NCBI GenBank assembly: GCA_002803225.1
Contig: NXFV01001472.1
Location: 36,924-100,923, forward strand
Length of the DNA: 64,000 nucleotides
DNA from: Gamarada debralockiae
Lineage: Eukaryota; Ascomycota; Leotiomycetes; Helotiales; Hyphodiscaceae
Direction: 5' to 3'
Shown here: positions 54,828-64,000 of the stretch, one piece after another
How the letters are laid out: each line of letters begins with the position of its first letter
Position numbering within the stretch: the first letter of the stretch is position 1
The notes under the pieces: generated by a model
Database searches by the model: none
Seen by the model: the letters and a program-made list of their open reading frames with translations, nothing else
Told to the model about the DNA's origin: nothing
Made by a program: the position numbers and the translations under genes

Positions 54828-55689
54828 CCACTCACGGCTTAGCTATACGAGTTGCGGTGGGCAAGGGGCACGGCAGAGCCTGGTACTAACAAGTAATGAG
54901 TTGCATATAGCTACTTCATAGCCTTTTGTAAGTGTCGTTGCAAGCGAAGGTCAAGCACAGTGTGGTTGTTAGGCGAAGGGAAGGTGCTACCCCTACTATG
55001 TATATAGGCAGCTTCTAGTTCTCTTGTATTAATTCAAGCATCATCAACAACAACAAGTCGCATCACCCAACAGATATCACACAGGGAAAAGCAAAAGTAC
55101 AGCTTCTGAATGTCTATAATGAAGCTAACCAAGCTGGAACTGGCCTCGGAACCCTTGAACGCTGCCTATTCCGCCAACCGCTACACCTAAACACTATCTT
55201 ACTATGGGACAAACAAAGTATAACCCGTCCGGGAGTGTTTCTATCATTTTTCCAAGCACTTTACCCGAACTGTGTGGAGCGGTTTTGGTCGTCTTTTTTT
55301 CTTGCTGACAGCCAGTTAAAGAGCTGAAATGTCGGTGAGTGGCGTAGTTTGCCGTCCTGGATCTGGGGCTGCCCCGATGTGGAATTAAGTTTTTCTACCT
55401 TCTCCGTACTTGCATACTGCATGCCCAGCCCCCCCTCCCCATCGCCTGGGGAGTGGTCCTCGAGAACCTCGTCCCCACTTTTAACCTTATTGGTTCAGCT
55501 AGTCGCCGGCCATGATTGGTTATGTATGATTGTTTTTGTATTTTTGAGCTTCCCTTTCAACGCTCTTCCGTCACTCCTACAGCTAGTCTGTTGATTGATG
55601 TCTTGAGGACTTGTCTCGTTTTTGTTCTTTCTCTTGATTTAGATCCATTGTATATTTCTCTCCTTACTCTGCGAATCTGTTCCCTCATC
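54828..55689. other. Spacer with promoter-like sequence
   Basis: Around 54998-55010 there is a TATATAGG box, followed by an A/C-rich leader (55030-55090) of the kind seen in highly expressed fungal mRNAs. The next ATG (about 55110) opens only 26 codons (MSIMKLTKLELASEP). This could be a leftover promoter and leader or coincidence. No gene supported. Confidence 0.3.
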
Positions 55690-57105
55690 ATGAAGCTGTC
55701 TATAATATGCCTTACAGCTGTACCTTCTCTATTATGCGGCCTTTCTGACGCTCAAAATTGGATGATTGATCCACTCTCTTGCGATGTGGGTAAGTGGTCA
55801 TCAGCAAAAACGAGAATATCATACATCTCTGTAGTAAATCACTAACATGTTGTTGAAGCATCTGGAAAATATGCCTTCGTTCAAACGTCCATGAACAATG
55901 CTCTGACAATGGCCACGGCAGCAAATAATGCTATTCAACAGACGCCTATGGACCCTGCAGTTCAAACTGCTCTGAACTACCTATTTAACACTGGGGACGC
56001 AACTCTTGGAACTTATTATGGGAATGGTAAGCCAGCATCGCAGTGCTTTGAGTACTTGAGTTTACGGGGAAATGCTGATGACAAGCTGTTTTGCAGTCGT
56101 CTTTGGTGGAACGGGTATTACCCGCCTGACGACACAAGTCACTACCAATGCTGCTTTAGGATTTTATGACGTAGTACGAGCTTGAGAATATTCTTGTAGG
56201 CCCTAGATGAGGTACTGATCGATGCGTCTTAATACAGAAAATATATTGTGATCAGTCTAGAATCCAACACCTCACATTCGCAGGAACGACAGTATTATTC
56301 GACAACGGTAAAACTCTATTAATGCCCCTTTCAGTCCATCCTTTCCTAACCATAGATCACAGATATAAAACAAAAACTCCAAGAAGGCGAATATGACAAC
56401 TGCAATATCCTCAGCTCATCTCCATCATTTATGTACACTACCCTCCCAAAAGCATCACCACTCGTTCAAATCAGGCCACCATTCATGCAAATCCAGATCT
56501 GTCCCACTTTCCTCACCTGGGCTCTACCAGCCGCAAGCGGATGGACTGTCCTCCTTTCCGCGAGTTATTGGAAGAAAATGACAGTGTCACTTGTGCAACA
56601 ATTGTCGAGATTAATATATGCACCAATTGATGCATTCTCACTATTTGATAAAGTGTTACTTCATGAAGTATGTATTTAGCTCTGCTTCTGATATACCAGT
56701 ATTTCCACCTGCGTTTAACTTACCATTTGTGTGCAGTTGACACATGCGAATCGTGCTTACACGACGTTGGATGTGAATAACGGCGGTGGTACAGCTTATG
56801 GTACATTTTATTCTACTCCATGTAAACAAGTCGAGTGCTTGAGACTGATTACTCTTAGGCTGGAAAAATTGTCGTGCTTTGTCGACAGTGCAGACGGTGC
56901 CTGAATCTGGGAATTTACTTGGTGATCCTCTTGGACCGGAGACCAACGCAGGTATGTTTTTCTCTCGGATACGAAATGTGTATCTGCTAATTTTGAACGA
57001 ACCTTAGATAGTTGGGCACTTTTTGGAAGTATTGCTTGGCAGCTATCAACTGGGAGGATTACGGGCATATATGCTGATGGGTCGCTCAATGTGGCGGCTG
57101 CGTAG
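55690..57105 (+). CDS. Secreted HExxH zinc metalloprotease-like protein
   Basis: Eight exons (55690-55789, 55859-56026, 56097-56170, 56238-56307, 56363-56667, 56737-56800, 56859-56951, 57008-57105), all in frame, giving 323 residues. A signal peptide (MKLSIICLTAVPSLLCGLSDA) leads. The motif HELTH at residues 238-242 is created exactly across the exon 5/6 junction. It is followed by YGWKNCRAL and a final NADSWALFG block. This order (HExxH, YG..C..L, xNADxxxLF) matches fungal M35/aspzincin-like and lysine-specific-type metalloendopeptidases, where the block after HExxH supplies the zinc-binding Asp. It should act outside the cell on proteins. The many small exons are unusual for a mould protease. 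Exact family needs a search. Confidence 0.75.
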
Positions 57106-57231
57106 GCTCTCACATATGGAAGGGTGAAGCTTTGAGTGCAATGTGATAATGGGGGAAGGTCATCCAGACGGAGACATTTATTGCTGTTTGCTGAAATAGG
57201 ATATATTCATAGTCATTACAAGATCATAAAA

Positions 57232-58256
57232 TCATAGCTCCTGATAAGTTTCCACTCTTCGAATCATACAGTTTGGTAGATCGTCCCAAGGATCTGAGCC
57301 CTCCCATCCATTCCTAGCAGCCCAACTCCACCTCCGGGTTACATGTGGCATACCCTCATACATTGCCGGAAATGGAAGGCTGAGTAAGAAGACCTCTGGT
57401 TTGGTGACTTGCTTGATTGGTTCCAACAAGTCTACAGCAGCCTCTCTATTCAAGGTAGCCCATTCGGTAGTGACGTTGAGCTTTATGTGGAGTTCACGTA
57501 GTCCTGCCATCGTGGAGATGATATGCCATGTTTTCTTCCATTTTTTCTGGCGTTTGAGGTGTATCTCCCATCCAGGTCCAGAGAATCCAGGAATAATCGT
57601 AGGAGGGTGATTTGGTAATTCCCAGAAAAACCGTAGTGTACGGATGGTGTTGATACGTTGAGGGAGGAGGGCAAGAGGGAGATACTCCATGACTGCTGGC
57701 TCGGAGATCACGAAGGTATTTGAGGAGTAGAGGATATCGATGGCTTCTATGTAACTGTGTCACGAAGAGATTAGTATGATCTTCTTGATTGTGGAAGGCA
57801 AGATAGCACTTGTGTGGTTCGTGAGATTTACATTGGTCTACATGTTTTCAAGAGACTCGATAGCTTTCGTGAGATGTCTCTGTCCCTCAACGGGCCAAAC
57901 CATGGTTCTTTGTTGCAGGTACTTGGGTCAGCTGACAGACAGTGAAAGCCGCCTAGACCGTTTGTTACCATCTCGAGATGGATTGTATGGCCTCTAAGAA
58001 CATAGGACCAGATTTGCTGGCGGATCTCTCGGGGCAGAACCTGGAGGAGTAGAGACTGGGGTTGAGGCGTTAAGGAGAGATCGAGAGAAGAGGTGCTATC
58101 TGGAGACGAAGGCCGTGTTATTGGGAGACGGTGGGGACGAATACGGGGAGGTGGTAAGGGATCGTAGTCGAATGGGTCGCGTCGTGGTCGTTGCTTCGGC
58201 TTCAGGCTGGGGACGAGAGAGGTGAGCCACGTGGGTAAGAGTGTGAAGCCTTGCAT
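57232..58256 (-). CDS. DUF7730-type fungal protein
   Basis: Two exons, 58256-57832 and 57754-57232, with a 77-nt intron (GTAAAT donor, GACACAG acceptor) and 315 residues. The join gives LLKTCRPIYIEAIDILYSSN. Marks of this F-box-like fungal family are LLLQVLPREIRQQIWSYVL, a His/Cys patch, the LLxTCRxIYxEA block, NTFVISEPAVMEYLPLALLP and INTIRTLRFFWEL. Such proteins are very common in Pezizomycotina and have no shown function; the N-terminal part resembles an F-box. The start is the ATG at 58256 (MQGFTLLPTWLTS). Confidence 0.8.
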
Positions 58257-59042
58257 GATGTGGAGTGGCGAAGCTGTACAGGTGCCATGAGAGAACACAG
58301 TGTATACGAAGTGAAGTACGTGAAGAAAACGTTCGATATCTTAGAGAGGGGTTGTCTTCTAAGCGCTTGCGCTACTGTCGGCGTGCGGCGGCGAACGGCT
58401 ACTATCAAAAAAGCCTGCAATAGTGGGCACTTCCACCATCATTCTGTCCCGTCCCGTCACCTGTGCCTTTCTCGTCGTCTTCCGGAAGTAACCTAAGGTT
58501 AGGTTTAGTACAGAGAACGAGGTGAACTTAAATGTAATCAAAGTGACATGGTCATGGTGATGATGCGGTAGACGCGGTTGTTTGCATTGTAGCCGCGGTA
58601 AAACACCGGACTTTTACTCCGCTCCTTTCCTTTCAGGCTCTTACCTCCTTGACAAGGTTAATTTAGAGTTTATTTAACCGCTGCAGACTGTCCAGGGGTC
58701 CTTGCAAACTTACCTTAGCTTTTTAATATCATGTATGTGCCTCATTCTTGCATCCTACCTATCTATTGATTCTTACAATTTGGCATGGATATGAGGAATC
58801 GTCTCAAATCATCTCACCTCACCCTCCGTGTCTGGAGAAGCCGCGTCCTGTGCAGCTATCAAATTTGTATTCCGCGCCTTGCCGTCCTTGGAAAGCATGC
58901 AGCATCCCCAAGTGGGGACGTGGACGAGCTAAAGCTTGATGATCTAGCTCATGATTCTCGAGACCTTTGAAGATAGTTCTTCTCTTCCTATGTTTGTGGC
59001 CTTCATGAACTGCCTGGAGGTTCTTGCTTCGAACTATTCACG
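58257..59042. other. Divergent intergenic region, 0.8 kb
   Basis: Promoter space between the DUF7730 gene (minus) and the modular secreted protein gene (plus). No gene or repeat recognised. Confidence 0.5.
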
Positions 59043-62000
59043 ATGTTTCGAGTCCTTCCATTATCGTTATGTTTATTAAGTCTAGTCGGCCAAGGAGATG
59101 CTGCTTTGATCACATCTCGCCCAACTACGACACCGACAATCAAGGCACGTATAGGTCCCAAGATTGATGCCATTGTACCTACCACCGCGGGGCAGATTGG
59201 TATCAATCCAGTCGAGTCAGTTCTAGGAGACCCAGACACTTACCTAGGAACAATATATGGCACAGATACACAATATATTACGATAGACGCGGCCACAACA
59301 AAAGTAAGTTCAAACCTTGATTTCAAGCTCTTTATATTGACGTTAAACTAGTGGATCGGAGTAAATACGGAATACTTGTCAATAGATGGCACTTCTACTG
59401 TTGATGTGGTCATTGCAACCGCTACTACTAAAGCAAATGGTCAAAACATTGGCGATGTATCAGTTATATTGCCCGAGGGTCTTGCAGATACGTTAACAAA
59501 CTCAATGACTACGGCAATTGATGCATGTGGCGGGGTTGTCACGAAGAAGATGCGCCGAGAAATAGAAAGCAGAGAAAGCCGAGAAAACTTGCGACGACAA
59601 GCCGATGCTGGTAAGACAAGCTCGATGTGACAATCTTATGGGGCTTGAATGACCATTTATAGTTCTGAGCTGCATCTTTCAATATGCAAAGATAGATGCA
59701 GAAGAGGGTGGGGCCTTCGACGCCTACATTCAAGCTACAGAATGGATAGACGCTGGATTCGGAGTTGCTCAGAATGCCCCTGCTGTTTTGGTGAATTATA
59801 TCGCATCTCTGAGTAAAGCAGAAGCGGCCAAGACAATTGTTTGGCTAGCTCTCTTCTCTATCGCTGTTGATGTCATGGAGAATGAGGTGCTCACCGGGCA
59901 GAGTGAGGCTCTTTCCCCTGTTGGAAAGGTCAATATCCCCGCATCTGGATTTGCAACCAACCCTCCAGATGAAGGATGTGACGGAACTGAAGAAGTGACC
60001 CAGGACTCTGTCAGTCCAGTCGTCCTGCTGAATTTTGTCTATCGAGCTAACTTCGTTCCAGCCCCTATGTCTAAACTATGACTGTCAAGGGGAAGCGACA
60101 GGATTGTGTACAATGGTAGATCAAATTGCTTCTCGAGGATATTGTACACTGACGTTTTCTAGGAACCCAACACCAATTGCCCTTGTATTCTCACCATTCC
60201 TAGGAGCCCAGGAGCTCAACCCTGGAACCAAAGCTGGACAGACTTTCAACAGCAGTGGTTGCTTGATGTCTTCAACGGTGGAAGTACGAGTGATGACCCG
60301 GGTGGCCGTACGTGTCTTTCCTTACAAGTGCCCTATGCTGCAAGACACTATGCATCCCTGAACTGATATCCTGGTGTTTAGAACAGATCGCGGTAGCCTC
60401 GTATATCAACCCGCTCGGAGACCCAGCGGCCTGGGATCGGCTGCTTGGGTATCCCGCGTATAAGATCTCTGTCTTGGTTGCCAACGTCGTGAATGGCCCG
60501 GACTCGACCGTCGACGCGAGCTGGACCGACGTCATTACTCGCGGCGCGGCGTCGGGCAAAACGGTGCTGGGCTATGTACGCACCGGCTACTTGGGTGTGA
60601 GCTCGCAGCAATTCACCACACGGCTAGGCTCAGGCAACCTAGCCGACTGGACCGCCCAGATCGAGCAGGATGTCAACATGTGGTATACGCTCTATCCTAA
60701 CCTAGGCGGCATCTTCTTCGACGAAGGCTGGCCTGAGTGTGGGGCTAGCAACGAATACGTAGATCTATACAAGTATATCAACGACTACACCAAGCGTGCG
60801 CACCCTGGCGCGCTGACCGTATTGAATCCAGGCTCACCTATAGCGTCCTGCTTCGAGGATACTATGGATATACTGCTAACATTCGAGCTGAACTACATCT
60901 CGTACATCAATTCATACACTGCGAACGACTGGGCGCCGAAGGACCCGCGGAAACTCTGGCATATCATCTACGACGTGCCAGAATCCGAAGTCAGCAACGT
61001 CGCCCAGCTAGCAGCGAATCGCGGAGCGGGCTTCGTTCAAATCACAGATGACAATTTGCCTAATCCATATGACACGCTACCTAGCGATTCCTACATGCAG
61101 AGTCAGATGGGTGCAGTCGCAGGTGGTGCTCCGTTAAACAATGATGCGTCAGCCTGGGCATCAGGAGACACTGCCACTGGAGGAGTGAACAGTCTAACAC
61201 TCGTGGCTTCGGACTATAGCTCTGCCAGCTTGTCCTGGACTGCGGCCACGGATGCTCTTGGATACTATGTGTATTTGGCCGATACTGATCTTGTTGCAAG
61301 CGTTCCAAGCTCTATGACGAGCATAACGATTGGCGGCCTCACACCATCAACTACCTATGAGTTCCATGTCCTTCCCGTGGGATATGGTGGCAATACAGGG
61401 TTTTCTTCTAATAGGGTTACAGTTTACACTAAAACTCTGCCAGGCGGGCTCACTATCACTAACTATACCGCCTCTCCTTCTGCAGGATCGAGTATATACC
61501 AGGCTAACATTCTTGTTCCTTACGCGTTCGTCCACCTCTATATCTGGGACTCAATAGAGTGTGATTTCGACACTAATCCAGGATGGCCTATCAACTTTGT
61601 CGTCGATGATTACGTTTGTACTCACTACATGGTTGAGGACACCACACTATACAAGTACACCGGCACGGTTCCTTCTGGATCCACAGCCGCGCCTTGGGCT
61701 TGGACGGAGATCGGTCCCATCACCCGCACTATTACAGGCTACACCTACACATGGACATTGCCCCTAGGAACCCTCACTACTGACACAAGTAAATTCGTAG
61801 TTCAAGTGCAAGGCTACAATCCTTACGCCACTATCTTCGAGCCGGACCCAACCCACTACGATTGCAAGGGCTCGACCTTGTGTACAACCCCGGGTCTGTT
61901 GGCGTGGTGCGACGATGCTGCCAACAATCTAGGCCGGAACGACAGCCTCTCTTATACGACATTGTAAGTCCCCCCTGTGTCTACCTCTATTAGCACACAA

Positions 62001-62269
62001 ATATCTCATTCCAACCACTAACCCCACCCCCCAGCAACGGCAGCCAAACTGGCAACTGCTGGGGCGACGGGACCCGAAGCTGCGGCGTCTTTATCCAGGG
62101 CCCCAACTGCGCAGTCAGTGGGAACGACATGTGGTGGGACTACCAGAATATCCGCAAGATTGGCGGCTGTAAGAAATGCGGTTCGTACCATAGGGACGAC
62201 GGGTGTCTAATTACTATTAACTATGTTTATAAATGCGATGTAGGACAAGGAGGGCCGTTATTTTCGTAG
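59043..62269 (+). CDS. Secreted modular protein: unknown N-terminal region + spherulin-4 (GH135-like) + fibronectin III + KP4-like C-terminus
   Basis: Seven exons: 59043-59303, 59352-59610, 59663-60009, 60062-60115, 60163-60307, 60382-61963, 62035-62269. All joins keep frame and give 960 residues. A signal peptide (MFRVLPLSLCLLSLVGQGDA) begins an unknown region to about 355, ending Cys-rich (CLNYDCQGEATGLCT, NCPC). Residues about 357-590 are spherulin-4: VASYINPLGDPAAW, KTVLGYVRTGYLG, GGIFFDEGW with Asp469-Glu470, and FELNY with Glu524. These match the acidic catalytic residues of GH135 Sph3, an endo-alpha-1,4-galactosaminidase. A fibronectin III module spans about 625-706. Residues about 848-950 (YDCKGSTLC, SCGVFIQG, GGCKKCGS, ITINYVYKC) have the Cys pattern of KP4 killer toxins. 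The link between exons 5 and 6 rests on a GTACGT donor and TTTAG acceptor; no ATG opens exon 6, which supports one gene. Confidence 0.75.
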
Positions 62270-63030
62270 AAATTAGAATAGAAAATGAGACTTGCTTGCG
62301 ATATATAGAGATAGAGATAGAGGGACAATTTTGTGAGTAGAAGTCCGACTGTTTATATACTACTATGACGGCATGGCAGAACGTATCAACAAGCCAGGGA
62401 GTATATCAGGAAGGTATCAGCCAATGCACAGTCCAGATGGCAGGAAGTGATAAACGGCCGATTCCCCTTAGAATGGAGAGCAGACTTGAATTTGAAAAGA
62501 CAACTTGACATTGGTCTCAGCGTCCTGACCTGTGCCTTGATCTCGCCGTCACAACTACGTATTGTTCCGCGCCAATTCTTACCCCGTACCTTGCAAGTCC
62601 CGCGTAGCGCATAACCTCACCAATATCTCGAATAGCAACCACGAGGCTAGACACCACCGAAGATTCTTTCTGAGCGACATAATGACTCGGTTGTCTGGCC
62701 CGACTAGCTCTGTCAATAGACTCCACCCTACCCTACGCTGAGGGACGGCGGTCTCGCGATATTTTCCGTACCGCATCTAACACCCACAATCAAGCGATAT
62801 ATTTCATCAGACACAACTGTTGCAAGGCACGCCTTTGCTCTGCACCACTCCACCCATCCCATTGTATGCCGAATAGTTTTATCGCACATTCTCTCGCACT
62901 TTAAAGTATCACCTCCTTACGTCGTCTCTTTCGCGCGGATAGGCACCTCCTCAATCTGAAATTTCTCATACGTCCCAACTTAATACGTCAAAGCCAAGGT
63001 AAATACTAGAAGAGTTATTTCACGTTCTCA
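62270..63030. other. Intergenic, 0.8 kb
   Basis: A short GATAGA repeat (TATAGAGATAGAGATAGAGG) near 62310 lies just downstream of the stop. No gene supported. Confidence 0.45.
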
Positions 63031-63651
63031 AATGGAGCCAAGGCTGCAAGTGGATCTCCCTGCACTACTCCAAGATCAAGGACTGACTCATCAACCTTAT
63101 CTTGTGCTTCATGCGCAACATTTCGGCCGTTTGGCGAGTTAATTAGAGATTTGCTAACAGATAGTTTCTACAGGTCGACCTGGCAACCGATGCAGAAACG
63201 TGGAGGATCCATTCGACTTCCTACTTTTGACTCCTTACGCTTTTGTCGCACTTCACGACCTACGTTTCTACATATTTCGACTCCTGGACATCAGAACCAC
63301 CGGTTACCGGCTCTGCAAAGCGGGATCGTAGTAGAGTTCATCAGAAAGAGGTATAATATTGCCAAGCTCGTGATGTGGTAGCTTCAGATACGAAATAGAC
63401 TAACAGTTTTTAGACTGATCCTGGTGATTGCGAGCCTGTAACCTGGACAACGCCATCAAAACGCACTGAAATAACTGTCCTCCACGAAACTGAGGTAGTC
63501 GTCGAAGTTGTCAATCAGAAAGGCGCAATTCGTATCGACTGTGAGCCTTGCAACTTTACAACACGATTATCTTTCACACGGAGCGACTATATGATTCACT
63601 ATGGAAGAATTTCGTTACGATCCCCTCCCGATTGACTCTGATACCCCTGTG
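63031..63651 (+). CDS. Possible multi-exon gene or relic, unknown
   Basis: An ATG at 63031 opens MEPRLQVDLPALLQDQGLTH. Acceptors with good branch points (GCTAAC...CTACAG at about 63174; GACTAAC...TTTTTAG at about 63415) would add a middle exon (FRxx-type, GIVVEFIRKRYNIAKL) and a last exon reading TDPGDCEPVTWTTPSKR, then VLHETEVVVEVVNQKG and IDCEPCNFTTRLSFTRSDY, to a TGA near 63651. The last part has a C-x2-C that could be half of a zinc finger. Donors are not clear, so the model is weak. Function unknown. Confidence 0.2.
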
Positions 63652-64000
63652 ATCCGACTGCACGTGGCCTTCAGTTGATACAGCGCTGACCTGCTGCCAA
63701 TGGATGGCAGGGAGCGGTCATGGGCAGAAGGCTGGCCTTGCACTCCTTCCAGAGGAACTTCCTCGGCAACGATGTCTGGAATGGCTCCCTCGCATTCTGG
63801 TAGGGGTTTCTCCGTTATCAGATTGTGGCTGCTTTGGTTGATGGCCATGTCATCGCGACGGGGTTGGCACGTGGCCGAGCCGTCACCGACTAGAGAGCTG
63901 CCGCCAGAAGTTCCGTGTAAACCTTCAGCTCCGTCATTGCTGTTGATAGGTCTAGAAGGTACGGTGATATCTAGGGACAGGCAGCAGGCTATCGGTACAG
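63652..64000. other. Window end, no supported gene
   Basis: A minus frame (63848-63615) is open for 77 codons without recognisable features. Nothing else seen. Confidence 0.35.

Noticed and set aside
1..64000. CRISPR arrays, riboswitches and bacterial-type operons
   Set aside because: The sequence is fungal nuclear DNA; the short tandem repeats seen have no spacer structure.

Overview
This window looks like nuclear DNA of a filamentous ascomycete (Pezizomycotina). Most genes are interrupted by short GT-AG introns of roughly 48-270 nt with CTAAC/CTGAC-like branch points. The families are typical of moulds: WSC sensor, PTH11/rhodopsin-like receptor, HET domain, FTA2-like, DUF7730, tyrosinase and spherulin-4. 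Leotiomycetes is my best guess from gene style; that is inference only. There are no bacterial operons, no CRISPR array and no tRNA or rRNA that I could recognise.

Layout. 0-6.7 kb: a partial secreted membrane protein, a putative PD-(D/E)XK-like nuclease-fold protein with a Gln/Ser repeat, an FTA2-like protein, an AT-rich decayed stretch and a BTB protein. 6.8-9.4 kb: a decayed Tc1/mariner element with recognisable terminal inverted repeats, then diverged tandem repeats of about 165-187 bp. 11-21.8 kb: a WSC-domain wall sensor, a PI-PLC-X phospholipase, a two-exon alpha/beta-barrel-like protein, a large kelch-like single-pass membrane protein and a small tubby-like gene with an apparent frameshift. 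23.6-28.8 kb: a Yap-type bZIP factor, a sulfotransferase-like pseudogene and a complete seven-exon tyrosinase. 31-40.2 kb: a PTH11-like receptor, two small predicted membrane proteins, a PHO84-like phosphate transporter and a DUF1304 protein. 41.1-44.3 kb: a pseudogene cluster holding a His-rich secreted protein, a 27-bp repeat ORF and a membrane-anchored tyrosinase relic. 46.2-48.1 kb: a TMEM184/OST-alpha protein. 50.3-57.1 kb: a HET-domain gene broken by one extra base, a 272-bp MITE with perfect 38-bp terminal repeats, an ankyrin relic and a secreted HExxH protease. 57.2-62.3 kb: a DUF7730 gene and a 960-residue secreted modular protein.

How the genes relate. They do not form one obvious pathway or a secondary-metabolite cluster. 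The themes are cell surface and secretion (WSC sensor, PI-PLC, kelch-like protein, tyrosinases, metalloprotease, modular glycosidase/killer-toxin-like protein), membrane transport and sensing (phosphate transporter, PTH11-like receptor, TMEM184) and self/non-self recognition (HET, ankyrin relic). Several accessory genes are inactivated and sit near transposon remnants, as expected in a fast-evolving part of a fungal genome.

The most unusual item is the 59.0-62.3 kb gene. Splice signals join an uncharacterised secreted N-terminal region to a spherulin-4 (GH135-like) domain, a fibronectin type III module and a KP4-like cysteine-rich C-terminus in one reading frame. All exon models were derived by hand from frame and splice consensus and have not been checked against transcripts or databases.
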